Source: Ilex aquifolium
Lineage: Eukaryota; Streptophyta; Magnoliopsida; Aquifoliales; Aquifoliaceae
Direction: 5' to 3'
DNA length: 64,000 nt
Assembly (NCBI GenBank): GCA_951799425.1
Contig: OX637409.1
Location: forward strand, 16,533,460 to 16,597,459
Under the pieces are notes generated by a model. The model did no database searches and was not told the DNA's origin. It worked only from the letters and a program-made list of their open reading frames with translations. Within the stretch, counting starts at the first letter, position 1, and each line of letters opens with the position of its first letter. Below, piece by piece: positions 1-11,449 of the stretch. A program made the position numbers and the translations under genes.

Positions 1-260
1 TCCCTCAATGCGTATAGTCTATGTGTGGAGGGGAGTGTCACTCTCCCTTGGAATGATGTCAAAAGAAAGAAAAGTGTAAAATCTTTTGTTTGAAGTTGGT
101 TTGTGATTTGTGTTGTGATGAAATTGAAATGGGAAACAAGTGTTGGCTAATCCGAAGGGTTCACTCCAATGGGAATGCCAAGTCAACTCGAACCCTTCCT
201 CCAATGGTGCATAGATGGACGATTGATTCGTGGGAAGTGAGGGACGAGATGTAAGTGAGG
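1..260 (-). mobile_element. Athila-like LTR remnant, cut by the window edge
   Basis: This stretch aligns by eye with the LTRs of the Athila element further right, around 11.49-11.90 kb and 21.89-22.30 kb. It shares the run from the start 'tccctcaatg' through 'gtgttggctaatccgaa' and the line about 'caatgggaatgccaa'. It is shorter than those copies. It runs directly into the 3' part of another gypsy element, so it is a fragment rather than a clean solo LTR. Orientation is inferred from the better copy. No coding content is supported. Confidence 0.65.
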
Positions 261-1054
261 ATCCCACTCTATTTCATGGGCCTCCCAAAGGGAAGACCCA
301 TCAGCAGAAAGGGAAAAAGAGGGTTCAGAACCCCTTTCGCCCCTGACCCACAAATTCTGTCCGCTCTGAATTTGCATCAGGTTCAGATGAACTCACTACT
401 ATATCCCCACTAATTTTGTCAGACATTGTATAAGGAACAGAAGGACCAATTAAACCTCGACATTTAGAAATAGCCTCTATGATTTCTTGAGGGGAACCTT
501 ATAAGAGCAATCGTCTAAAATTGGGGGCCTTTGGAAGAAACTTACTAGAAGAATCTGGTGGATTGTAAGGGCTGATGACACTGTCTGGATCACTATCACT
601 ATACACAAATATGGGTTCGATGCTCATAAAGAGGAAAAAGGCAAGAGAAAAGCAAACGAACGCCTAAAAAAGCTCTCCTATGAAGATCTGAAAGTAAGTG
701 CAAATAAACCAAGAAAGAAAGGAAGAAGCAAAAGAAAGAGATGGAAGAGTATTTGTACCCACCACCAAGGGGCCAATTCATTTAATCCAATGGAGGGGAG
801 CCTAAGGGTTTGAAGAATACAAGAGATTGTGAGAAGTGGCTACTGTTAAAAGCCAACGTGCACCACTCGAAAAGACAATGTCATAAATGCGCCTCCCTTG
901 AAATTCGAAAAGGCGCCAGAAATCTTCATTTCAAAATCTAAGAAAATCCAGAAAAGATTAATCATCTCAACCGTCGAAAGCGAGCTCCAAGGATACAGGA
1001 CCAACCGAATAAATTCTCAACAACCCAAGAGGTCATAAGGAATCGGGGGGCTAC
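261..1054 (+). mobile_element. 3' internal part of a gypsy-type element with polypurine tract
   Basis: This is the non-coding stretch just inside the LTR at 1055-1600. A purine-rich tract, 'aaggaatcgggggg' at 1037-1050, lies four bases before the TG of that LTR, which is where the plus-strand primer of an LTR element belongs. Short open frames here show no recognisable domain. The rest of the element lies beyond the window or has been lost. The join with the Athila-like scrap near position 260 is approximate. Confidence 0.5.
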
Positions 1055-1366
1055 TGATGGATATAGTCCAGACCTCGGAGGTTGTTGATCGGCCACAGCT
1101 AAATAAAATGATAGGGGTACGTCCGCCATCTCTTGCATGTGTCTAGTCAGGTAGAAGTTGCACTTGGCTTCACATTCCTAACACCCACACATGAGCTTTA
1201 GCATACCTGGCGCACGTTAGTGCTGAAGGCTCTTGCATGACATTAGCTTTCTAGACATGCAACCATGAATGATTACTCCTAATCATTACTCTTAAAACTG
1301 AAAACGCACTCAACCCACAATATAAAATCCCTCATAAATGGAGGCTTAAGGTAGGTAACAAGAATA

Positions 1367-1401
<35 letters not shown>

Positions 1402-1600
1402 AAAACAAATACTTTATAGACTCTGCCAAACTAACTTTGACATCCGAGATAGTTCAGCTGGGACCACACCAATCCCCTACTTTTAGTTTCTTTTGACAAG
1501 ACCAAAGTTTGATAGTTGTTGCACTCTGAGAACTGAGCTCTGAACTCTAGACTATCACAACCCTCTGACATATATATTTTCTTTATTGATTGTTCCATCA
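1055..1600 (+). mobile_element. 3' LTR (546 bp) of a gypsy-type element
   Basis: The LTR begins TGATGG and ends CCATCA, a perfect 6-bp terminal inverted repeat, and follows a polypurine tract. A TATA box (TATAAAA, 1321-1327) sits mid-LTR, followed by a (TC)n run at about 1370-1398; a promoter at this place is usual for the U3/R border. The upstream LTR is not in the window, so age cannot be estimated. The bases after it (AATAT) would be one half of the target duplication. Confidence 0.7.
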
Positions 1601-4078
1601 AATATCATACTTGATTTTCCGTTGGGTCTCTTAGATTGTCCCAATTAAGTGGTATATGTCATGGTAAATCAATTTACCATAGATTTTCTATGTTAGTCTT
1701 GTGGGTTGGGTTTTGCATTTGATGCTTTTATAAATGAAATGTATTGGATCCTATATATTGCAATCTTGATTTATGACTAAAATTTAGTTTGAGTGAATTG
1801 AATTTCTATGGTTTTGATTTAGGTTATGTTGATTATCTGGAAATTAATGTGTTATTGAAATATTTTATGTATATATTGCAATATTGAAGATGACTTGATA
1901 CTTTGACACTGAGTTTACACGTCATACAATGTCTAAGAAATAGAAAGCACAAAATTCCTATGCTTAAAACACAATGTGCCACTTGGAATTGGATGTAGAT
2001 TTGCCTGTCGTAGTGAGGATATCTAATGTTTATCTTTCTAATGCCAAATTGATGTTAGCCTAGGATCATTTTAAAGTGATGATTGAATTCTAATATAACT
2101 AGTTTTGCCAGTTGAGATGTAACTAGGAATTTACATTATTAGAGAAATTATAGTTACTTATGAAGTACTCTAAGAGCCCATCAAGGGTGTGTAGGAAATT
2201 TTCTTGAACTAAAATTCCAAAGTTGGGACCCTAGATGTTTAACATAGCTTAGGAGATTGTCCATGGAGCCAAGGCGTTTGATATATTGACTATACCCATA
2301 CTATTTTTAGACTTCAGAATTAATGGTCTGTGCTCATATAATCTACTTGTCTTTGACTCCCTTACCACTATTCAATTTAAAGAATCAATCATCCTGAAAA
2401 AACAACAGACAATGCTAAAACATTTGGGTAATGCTAAAAAACTAATTTCACCAAATACACACAAAAAAAAAAAAAGACAGTGCTAAAAAATTCATAAAAA
2501 TTTATAAAAGGCCAACAAATATAGAATTCAATGAATCAAAAACCATAACATTTCTTATTTTTGTTTGGTAACGATTAATGGACATTGGCATGATGAGGTC
2601 TTGATAAGTCTCTTATTAAGTTTTCCATGCTATCATCAATAGGTAATGCATAAAGTTGTGAATTTGTGGCGATGCCCATTACATCGATTCAATATTCCAA
2701 GTTACTTTAGCATATAAACTATCCCTAATCATGCCCACCATATTATATTTTATTTTTTAGACCATATAAAACCATAAAAATTATATAGCATTGAAACATC
2801 ACTTCTCCTTTTCAGCACATATCATTATGTTTCTTTTACTACTAATAGTATGTCCATTTTTTGAAACTCTTAAAACACAGTAGTGTAATGGTTTTACCAT
2901 CAAGATATATATGTCCAAGTTAACCCATAAATTTCATCTGGTTCATGCTTGGTAGAGTAAGAATTGATCAAGGGGGGATAAAAAGTATAAGCTTCTTTGG
3001 AAAATTAAATATGCTAAAACTTAGAAGGTGGTCCAGGCATAGGATCACCGAATTATATTTTGTCTCAATTAAAACCTACTTGAAAAGCATCTAAGTTTAA
3101 TACTAAACATAGTCTATTTGGGACAATTAGGCCATGTAAAGAAGCTTAATAGAACTCTTTAAATGTATTTTGATATTTTAAAATTAAAATGTCTACCACT
3201 GTTAAAATAACTTTTCAAATCTATTTGTGTTAACATTTAAAAAGTGCCATATTTTCTTGTAATATAACTTGGAAAACCTAAATTAGAATTTAGAAGCAAA
3301 CAACCAATTAGGCCCGGTCAACGGAGACATGAATTAAGAAGGTTTGTTTAAGTATGAGTACATTTTTTTAGACTTATTTGGGAGGAAGTGTATGGATAAG
3401 TATTTTACTCTATTAAGTTTAATTTTAATAAAACATCTTATGATTAAGTACAAAATTCAAATGACATTTGAATTTTTTTATTTACTTACCCTTTCTTTAA
3501 ATTATGCATAATTTTTATTCTTTCCATCTCTCTCTCCCCTAGTTTCTCACCATCTCTCCCCCCTTCTCTCTCCATTACTCTCTCATTATTTCTCCCCTAA
3601 TTTCTCTCTATCTCTCTTATGTCTCCGTTACTCTCTCTCTCTCCTATTTTTTCTCTCTATCTCTCATTGATAATTTATTTTCTTTTTCAATTATGTAAAT
3701 ATTTGATTTAATTTTTTCCTCTCTCCCTTATTTTTTCGCTCACTCTCTCCCCCTATTTTCTTTAAGAGTTACTCTCCTCACACACTCTCTCTCTCAACAT
3801 TACAATACAATTACACCAATTAGTTACAATTACCCTATAATATATCAAACACTTAATCATGTGTTATAATAAATCAAACATTTATACCAAACAATTACAT
3901 AAAATTATGATACCAATCTAATTTTTCATTCAGTTGTTTATATAAAACAAAGAGTTACATTATTTAGTATCATAATATGGTTACACCAATTATATACACC
4001 AAATTTGATATAATAGTAAAGTCTTTTGTATAATAATAAACTCAAAATATATGACAAGTTCTTGAACCAGATTTTAAG
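1601..4078. other. AT-rich intergenic stretch without a recognisable gene
   Basis: No open frame here has a recognisable domain, and stop codons are dense in all frames. The only texture is a pyrimidine-rich (CTCTCT/TTTCTC) low-complexity tract at about 3520-3800 and short A runs. I see no RNA gene and no terminal inverted repeats that I can pair. Confidence 0.6.
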
Positions 4079-7060
4079 TGTGACACCCCAAAATCCGGGG
4101 GTCCGTTGATTACCCATCAACCCGCGGAATACCTGTAGATACCTAGTATCTCGATATCACACTGTTATGCCCCATTTACCGGGGTCCATAACTTAACGAA
4201 ATTTGGGCAGAGTCTCTTTTGTATGGGGAGCTCTACCCAATACCCAACCTGTGCAATACACAATTATCAGACCCATCCGAGGTTAAATATAAAGCAAAGG
4301 CCGCACCGGGTCCATGTATAAGTAAACATTGGTCACACTGGGTCCAATTAACCATACTTAAATCAAAACATGAAAGGCTAATCTAACAATAGTCTTTATA
4401 AGTTCTATTACAATTATTTTACGCATTACATGCCCCAAAATATAGTTTCTAACATGTAATTACACAAAACATTAAGTAAAGCCACATGCGGCTTTCTTCA
4501 AGCATGAGGGTCCAAAATGGAGCCATCCGCCGGTGTATCTCTCCCACCTGAAATGTGTTCCCGTATAGGGTGAGCCAACGCCCAGTAGAGTATTTCCTAC
4601 CGAGGCTACTCCTCAACCTATATGCATATGAAATGTTCACATGCAACATCCATAAATCCATAACCATTCCATCAAATAATATACAATTAAATGATGTAAT
4701 GCTATAATGTCATGCCATGAATGAGGTGAGACCCACCCATGTGCACTCAACCCGAGTCCACTCTGACTCCCTTTACATGTCAATGCCATGTATGTTAAAC
4801 CGGGCTACCTAAGCCCCATGAAATGAGATAAGACTCATGTACTCAACCCGAGCCCTTCCCGGCTCCTTTCCCCCATGCAATGCCATGAGTATAAAAACCG
4901 GACTTCTCAAGCCCCCGCCATTGGTATTACTCACCCAATAACTAATTTAAGAAAATCTTCGGGTCTTTCTTTGGGGTGGGCGTTTATGGACTTCCACCAA
5001 CGGAACCCAACCGACACGGGATTTATGGACTCTTTCCACCAACGGTGCCGCGTACACCAACACACTTTATGGGCTCTTATACCAACGGAAGTGCGTATCC
5101 CAAACACCGGGCCTTGCACCCGAGAGGTCGTCTTGCCCCTTCTTGCTAACCCCGACCCAATCTTTTTCTTCTTTTTCGTGCAACCATGCGACTCAGTTGA
5201 ATAATCAATCCAACTTTCCCGAGCCCATCCACCATCCACCAACCACCAAGCATGATGATTGATATATGCAACTATCCCCCCCCCCCCCCCCCCCCCCACA
5301 CTCATGCAAGTTTCCCATGAATGTGACATCACCTTATGCCCAATATGTCATGAATGCCAATGAGCAATTTATCTCCATATTAGACTCCCATAATACCACA
5401 TAGCTTGTGGTACAAACACCCATGCACAACATCATTATGACACAATGTCCATGTATGTGATGTTCCCGTACATATGCAATGTAATGACCCATTGCTTCTC
5501 TCATGCAAGGTTCATATGTAATGAATGCCATATGAACTGTCTCTACCACATTCCAACATATGGTATTAACAACAACCATGCACACACACACACCACTCAT
5601 GATGTGAATTCCCCGTGCATATGCAATGCGATGTATCATTGCAATAAAATTATGTCACATATGTAATGCATGCCATATGGACTAAATTAACATAATCAAT
5701 TCCATTTCATGGCAATTTACATTATAAACGTATAAATTCCATGCTTCATCACAACAATTGATATATCAAAATATATATCTGACATTCACAATTTCAACAT
5801 AAATCATATCGTACACATATGATTTTCATTTACCACATAAGGCATAACATGTTATTTATCATATAACAATTTCAATCCATTTAGGTATTTTGTCAAACAC
5901 CTTCAAGGCAAACAACATGGTAACACATATCATGCCCAATTTCCACATAATTCAAGAAATTCCAATAGGCAATTTCTACATACCAATTTAGGATAAAATT
6001 ATTTTACCTAAATTTCACCAATGGGCAAGTGTAATTTTCTAACAACCTACCCACCATCTTCATTATTCAATAACCATATACATATAAATATATGTATACA
6101 TAGGTCAATATATATAGATATACATATATATGTATACATAGGTCAATATATATATATATATATATATCCAGCCCATTTATCATAGGCATTTTTAGGTAAG
6201 AAATCAACCCAAGTAGGAGAACCCCTACCTCTTGTAGCGTGAGAATCCTGTAGGAATGTCCCAAGACCCGAAAACCCAACTCGAAGCTTGATTTTCCCAA
6301 CTCCAGAAATTTCACCTTCGGTGAAATTCGTTGTTTTTGGTACCCACGCGTAGCCTTCGTCGACGTGATCACTTCTCCCTTCTAGCTCGACGGAATCCGA
6401 GCAACAAAATACAACTCGAATCTTGATTTTCGTACACCCCCACCCGTTCACCTTCGGTGAAACTTGTTGTTTTTGGTACCCACGCGTAACCCTCGTCGCG
6501 TAGATGAACTTTGCCTTTTGAATCGACGAATTCCGACGGACGGAACTCCCGGAATCGGAGCGGGAAGGCTAAAAAATTTTTTTTTTTTTTTTGGTCTTGG
6601 GCGGCTGAAAAGGCTGAAGTTTCAGCTGAAATTTGTTTAAAAAAACTGATTTTTTTTAGGATATTTATAGGCAAAAATGTGTGGTCCACATCGCACCGCA
6701 TATTTTCGACTTAAGGGTCCGTTTTTCGTCCTGAAACGATTCATTATACCTCGGATTAAGTTCAAATTAATTTTATTTGAACTTTAACTTAATTTTAGGG
6801 AAATTTTATAAAATCCATTATTGGGGACCTTTAAAATGAAATTCGCCACGCAGTCGTCTCGAACGACGTGCAAAAAATCTGACTATCTCGGAATTCGACG
6901 AAATTTGACAGCGTAACTCGATTTCGCGATACGAATCCAACGGCGAACTCCGTTTCCTCATCCGAGGTCTAGAGCATGATTATTTCAAACACGCATAAAG
7001 GTGGAGAATTACCATTTTGCCATTTTTTCAGAAAAAGTTCAATTTTTCTTGGGTTTTACA
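4079..7060 (-). mobile_element. Solo LTR of a Tekay/chromovirus-related gypsy family (2982 bp)
   Basis: The stretch begins TGTGACACCCC and ends GTTTTACA, and is flanked by a perfect 5-bp target duplication TTAAG (4074-4078 and 7061-7065). Its left end, read on the minus strand, resembles the 3' end of the LTRs at 36.55 and 41.74 kb: both carry a segment reading 'aaatttgggcagag' on the plus strand of this copy, a 'ggggagctctaccca' box and a 'ccggggtcc' box. No internal coding region lies between the duplications, so this is a recombinant solo LTR. It contains a 22-base C run (5276-5297) and a (TA)n run near 6150. The open frames inside it are not supported as genes. Confidence 0.85.
5276..5297. 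repeat. Poly-C run (22 bases)
   Basis: An uninterrupted run of 22 C residues lies inside the solo LTR. It is a low-complexity tract whose exact length is liable to sequencing or assembly error. No function is inferred. Confidence 0.9.
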
Positions 7061-7499
7061 TTAAGAAGTTTTGAGAGTGGTCTAATGGGCCAAGTAATGG
7101 CTTGGGACATGCCTAAGTCTTCTCTTAAAGCATATTGATCTCGATTTCAGATAAGCCTAATATTATATTTATCAAATTTCAGATCTATATTTTTAGCCTG
7201 AGTGGCGAGTTCCATGGATCAACCCTACCATGGACACCCTAGCGATGTATGGTTCAGAGCTACACGTACAGCATCATTGGCTATTGTCAGAGTCTCACAG
7301 ACAACTAGAGAGAGTGGGTCCCTTGAAACCTCCCACGAAAAAGACTAAACAGTTGATGTGGGCTCCAATCAATTCTGTTTTGTTTGGCTGCTAGCCTGCT
7401 ACCAAAGGTATCCACTGCATTGCCGTACGTTGTGCTCTCATTTTCTAGGGTGCTCTATCTTTTGTTCCATAGGTGTAAATTATATCGATAAAAAAAAAT

Positions 7500-8767
7500 G
7501 AGAATGACAGTCGAATTCCTTTGTTACGCAGATTTTTTTAACATTTAAAATATTATACATTGATGAGATTTTTATCATCAATGTGTAATAGTATATTTAT
7601 TAATAAATTATATTAAGACTTCTTGAAATTTATAAGTATATAATACTTAAATTCTTTAAATTTAAAATATTATATTTAAAAATAAAATATTATAATCAAA
7701 AATAAAATATCAAATATTTTAAATTTATAACTAAAATTTATATTTTATTATATAATTTATTAAAATATAAAAAATAAAAATTCAATTTTTTCTTAAAATA
7801 TCATATTTTGTCTCTCTCTACTGTCATCCGCGGTCCACACTTCATTTCCTCCGCGGAAGATTTATTATCTGTCTCAATTGTCTTGTCACTTTTTGAACTC
7901 TTTTTTTTTTTATCCGAACATGATGTTTTGAACCTCACTTCAGCTATGTTTTACACACACTCTCTCTCTCTCTTTCACACACACATTTTGGCCCATCAAC
8001 TCTGTTCCTTCGTTTCTAATATTTTTCCGATAAGTCATATTTTCTGACAAATAACATTGAGTTGCAAAACATATTAATGATGCATAATAATGAGTTTATA
8101 CAAAATTAATTAAGAATAAAGTAAGAAGTTTCAAAACAAGTAATTCATAATAGAATATGAATTTTACAACCAGAATTTATGTTTAATATATTATTTATTA
8201 AAATAAAATTAAAAATAAATATCTAATTTTTTCATAAAAATCATAATTAATATGCAATTATACTATCAACTGAAATAAAACTAAAAATCAAACAAAAGAT
8301 CAAACTATAATGGACCCAATATCTTCTAACTTTAATTGGGGTAATTTGGGTGTTTAATTTTGTCGTTTAAACGGTCAAATTAAATTTCAATAGATAGTAT
8401 AATTGTATACTAATTATGATTTTTTTTTAAAAAAATTGTTTTTTGATTTTTAATTTTATTTCAATAAATGTCATAATATAATACGAATTTTAGTTGTAAA
8501 ATTTAAAATATTTGATATTCTAACTTTGATTGAATTATTTTTAGTGTAAATATAATATTTTAAACTTGAGGGATCCAAGTATTACACGCCTACAAACTTC
8601 AAGGGATCTGAGTACAATTTATTGATGGATATAATAACGGATATTGACGGCATGAGTCTAAGTATTACGCGCGTACAAACCTTAAGGAGTCTGTGTATAA
8701 TATTTCAAATGTTAGTGGACTTAAGTGATTAAGTGACAAACCTTAAAGATCTCGATGTAATTCTCTC
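7500..8767. mobile_element. Non-autonomous Mutator-like element in block A
   Basis: The insertion is bounded by a 9-bp duplication AAAAAAAAT on both sides, and block B shows the site without it. Its outer arms are diverged inverted repeats of about 300 bp: for example 'acatttaaaatattatac' near 7541 pairs with the reverse complement of about 8700-8720, and 'tatcaaatattttaaat' near 7708 with about 8500. A second inverted pair lies inside (about 8158-8270 against 8390-8505). A 9-bp target duplication with long terminal inverted repeats is typical of Mutator-like elements. There is no transposase frame. The centre (7808-8150) is a segment also found at 9299-9650. Confidence 0.7.
7808..8150 (+). 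repeat. Segment shared with 9299-9650, carried inside the Mutator-like element
   Basis: This sequence, including 'ctctactgtcatccgcggtc', a run of T, a (CT)n tract with CACACA, and 'aacattgagttgcaaaacat', recurs in the same order and orientation at 9299-9650. About 85 bp of arm-like sequence precedes it (7725-7807) and a similar stretch follows it (8158-8250). This suggests it entered the element as an insertion or capture. Short open frames in it are low-complexity and are not supported as proteins. Confidence 0.7.
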
Positions 8768-9298
8768 TAAAAAAAATAAAGAAGAATATTCAAAACACAT
8801 CCGCTAGAGCATACAAATAAATTGTCAAAGAGATTCTTCCACCCGATCGTTAAAAAAATATATATTCTTTAACAAAATTGTTAGTCTGTAACTTCAAATT
8901 ATTTGACTACAAAAATAAAAAACTTCAATTTATTTGGATAATTTTGGTGTTTAACATTTGTTTTTGCCGGGTAATAAATACATTTTACAAAAATATTAGA
9001 TTGATCAAAATCTTAAAAGATCAAATATATAGTCTAAATAATGTGACGAATTCACACAACAAACGAGATATAATTGAACCCTTATTCGTACAGGTTGAGA
9101 AATTGTTGAACTTATGTCGGCCACCAAACCCAAATTTAAGCCTCAAATTTTTGGTCAAAGTTACCAGTCTTATTAAGTTTCATCTTTAATGGTTTGTTTG
9201 ATGGTAATGACGAAATAAAAAAAGAAGGAATCTTCAGTGCCAGCTGGTTTAGTTGACGAAAATAACTATTCTGTTTTCTCTCTCTTTTTTTTTTTTTT

Positions 9299-9650
9299 TT
9301 GTCTCTCTCTACTGTCATCCGCGGTCCACCACTTCATTTCTTCCACGGAAGATTTATTATCTGTCTCAATTGTCTTGTCATTTTTTGTACTCTTTTTTTT
9401 TTTTTTCGAACTTGATGTTTTTAACCTCACTTCAGCTATCTCTTACACACACTCTCTCTCTTTCGCGCACACATTTTGGTCCATCAACTCTGTTCCTTCG
9501 TTTCTAATATTTTTCCGGTAAGTCATATTTTCTGACAAATAACATTGAGTTGCAAAACATATTAATGATGCACATTGAGTTGCAAAACATATTACTGATG
9601 CACAATAGTGACTTTATAGAAAATCAATCAAGAATGAATTAAGAAGGTTC
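9299..9650 (+). repeat. Second copy of the 7808-8150 segment
   Basis: This is the direct-repeat partner of the segment inside the Mutator-like element, 1.5 kb away. A poly-T run (about 9283-9300) precedes it, and near its end a 30-base unit beginning 'cattgagttgcaaaac' is duplicated once (9543 and 9573). Its right end merges with the Tat-like LTR. It could be the source of the captured segment or a second copy of an unrecognised repeat. Confidence 0.6.
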
Positions 9651-10187
9651 AACACAAACAAACACAAATATTAAGTGATTCGATCTGAATGACCTATTCT
9701 ATTGGAAATGACAACAGTGGCCATAAAATCTTATTTCTCAAGAGGCGTAATATGCTAAGATGTGTGTGATATCCCCATGTGTAGGCGGGACTTACAATTT
9801 ATAGGGAAGGGAAGTTTGCCTAGAGGGGATTTAGCGAAGGCATCCTCATCGTAACAAAGAACGTGGTGATTTCGTAAAACTCGCCCTATCATCGTAACGA
9901 TTGAGGTGATAGCGGGCTGATTCCTTGAAACTCGCCCTACCTCATAACAGGCGAGGCGATCTTGCGAGATGGACGATGTACACCTAATGACTGCGTCCGT
10001 ACAGATTCCTTCCTCTAGGATGGAGACTCCCACGTGCACCGATGACGGACTGGGTTTTTAAGGAAGGTGGGCTTTGGCCCAACTGAAATTCTAACTGGGC
10101 CTTTGTTGGTCTACATGTGGTCTGGGTCTGGTCTGCAATTCTGTGCCTGATCTATAATTCTGAGTCTGGTCTGGGTCGGGCTCATCA
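9596..10187 (-). mobile_element. Tat-like gypsy LTR (left edge uncertain)
   Basis: The right edge is read from 'ggctcatca' at 10179-10187, directly followed by a pyrimidine tract 'ttgccccctatgcccagag', which on the minus strand is a polypurine tract. The stretch resembles the LTR at 24101-24694 around 'aacgacaacggtggcc' (here 'aatgacaacagtggcc'), and both are followed by the same type of tract. The left edge could be 9566, 9596 or later, because the sequence there overlaps the repeat shared with 7808-8150. Confidence 0.6.
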
Positions 10188-11440
10188 TTTGCCCCCTATG
10201 CCCAGAGTCCAATGGAATTTGAGGGAGAGGACATTAGTACAAATTAATGGGTATCTTTTTTAGTAGGCTGAGTATGGGTGAGAGAGCATAGGATGTGAAG
10301 AGCAAAGTGCGGCAGGGAGGCACGACAATGGGCGCGGGTGCTAGTGCACAGGCGAGGGCGCTGACATGCAGGCATGAACGTGAGGGTGCTAGGTGTCTGG
10401 TTGTGGCTGCTGGGTGCCTGGCTATAGCTGCTGGTGCTGGGCGCTTAGCTGGTTGTTGGCGCTGGTGGAGTATGAGAAAAACATGAAGAAGTGGCAAACT
10501 TTGAACGACCATAACTATGCGCTTGGTTGTCCATTTAAGGCGAATTTTTTTTAATTCGAGTAATTTTTCCAGATCTACCAAAATCAAACAGCCTACGACG
10601 ATTTGGACACCGAATTTCCCTAAAAACGCCTGTTTTCCACTGAATTTGAACTTCAACCACAATTTAGTGATAAATTAGAATTTTTATGTGCTATGTTCCA
10701 TTCGTGGGAAATGACAACCTTCATTCTGAATGGTTGAAATCATAGTTCTCAAGGTACTCTGATGAGGGAGAGGTAGACACTTTTTGTGAGGGCCAACCAG
10801 CATGAGTAGTAAAATAAACCCTTCGTTTGACAAACCTGACTTTATCCTATTTTACCAGCATAACTATTTTACCAGCAATAGTCTTTTTAGCAACAAAACT
10901 CTTTTAACAGCAGAGTTACTTTGGCAATAAGAACTCTTTGATTAGTCCAAGGCTAAAGAGACTCTTCATACACCTTTGGGGCGAAAGGAAAAGAGTGAAA
11001 TGGGTGAGAGAGGCAAGGAGCAAAGGCTTGGTACCGTAGGCGAGGGTGTTGGTCAGGCAGGCGTCAGTACGCTGGGAGAGGCGTAGGCAGACGCGGTGGG
11101 CCAGAATGGTGGCATGGATGGCGTGGCGTAGGCGTGCGCGGGGGTGCTGGGCGGCAGGTGGCGGGTGCCTAGGGCGTTGGGTCACTAGGCGCTGGGTGGC
11201 ATGACACGGGAGCCAATGGCATTGGGGCATTGGGCACCGGGTGACGTGACACGGGTGCTAGGTGCCAGGCGGCATGATGTAAATGCCAAGGGCGCTGGGC
11301 TCCGGTGGCTTAATCGTTGCGTGACATGCAACGGGGTGGCTCAGGTGTACGTGGAGTAGGCAAAAGCATGAGCGAGGTGCTTAAAGATGGCGTTGGTAGT
11401 AAGGCGCAAGCAGAAAACCAATCTATGGGCTGCGGGATTG
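10188..11440 (-). mobile_element. Internal remnant of a Tat-like element with GC-rich repeats
   Basis: This follows the polypurine tract of the preceding LTR and ends where the Athila insertion begins. Open frames are rich in Arg, Ala, Pro and His because of the repeated 'gggcgctggg' texture, and none has a recognisable domain. The element is therefore a fragment, interrupted on its right by the Athila insertion. Confidence 0.5.
11030..11340. repeat. GC-rich degenerate minisatellite
   Basis: Imperfect, repeated words such as 'ggcgctgggtggcatgacac', 'gggtgacgtgacacgggtgc' and 'taggtgccaggcggcatgat' recur at roughly 35-45 bp spacing. Base composition is far more GC-rich than the surrounding AT-rich DNA. 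A weaker version of the same texture lies at about 10310-10460. Confidence 0.6.
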
Positions 11441-11449
11441 GTGATGGCT

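Larger units (their letters stand above)
7188..9240 (+). repeat. Duplicated host segment, block A
   Basis: Apart from inserted elements, this block matches 45689-48210 in the same orientation. Shared landmarks are 'ttttagcctgag' with 'atggacaccctagcgatgta' (7190-7240 against 45690-45750), 'ggtatccactgcattgccgt' (7408 against 46037), 'ttgtcaaagagattcttcca' (8821 against 46180), and a long run about 'taatgtgacgaattcacaca' (9040 against 48017). Block A holds a Mutator-like insertion (7500-8767) that block B lacks, and lacks the insertion that block B carries at 46226-47868. No gene is recognised in the shared sequence itself. Confidence 0.85.

Noticed and set aside
2286-2486. 66-codon plus-strand frame
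   Set aside because: It ends in a poly-A-coded Lys run, has no motif, and sits in AT-rich intergenic DNA.
4875-5332. Overlapping open frames of 109 and 133 codons on opposite strands
   Set aside because: They lie inside the solo LTR, contain a stretch encoded by the poly-C run, and show no domain.
9237-9521. Two overlapping frames of 84-94 codons rich in Phe and Ser
   Set aside because: They are built on T runs and (CT)n tracts and are repeated in the non-coding segment at 7808-8150.
10234-10662. 142-codon minus-strand open frame
   Set aside because: Composition is driven by the GC-rich repeat texture (Ala, Pro, His, Arg), and it has no motif and no relative in the window.
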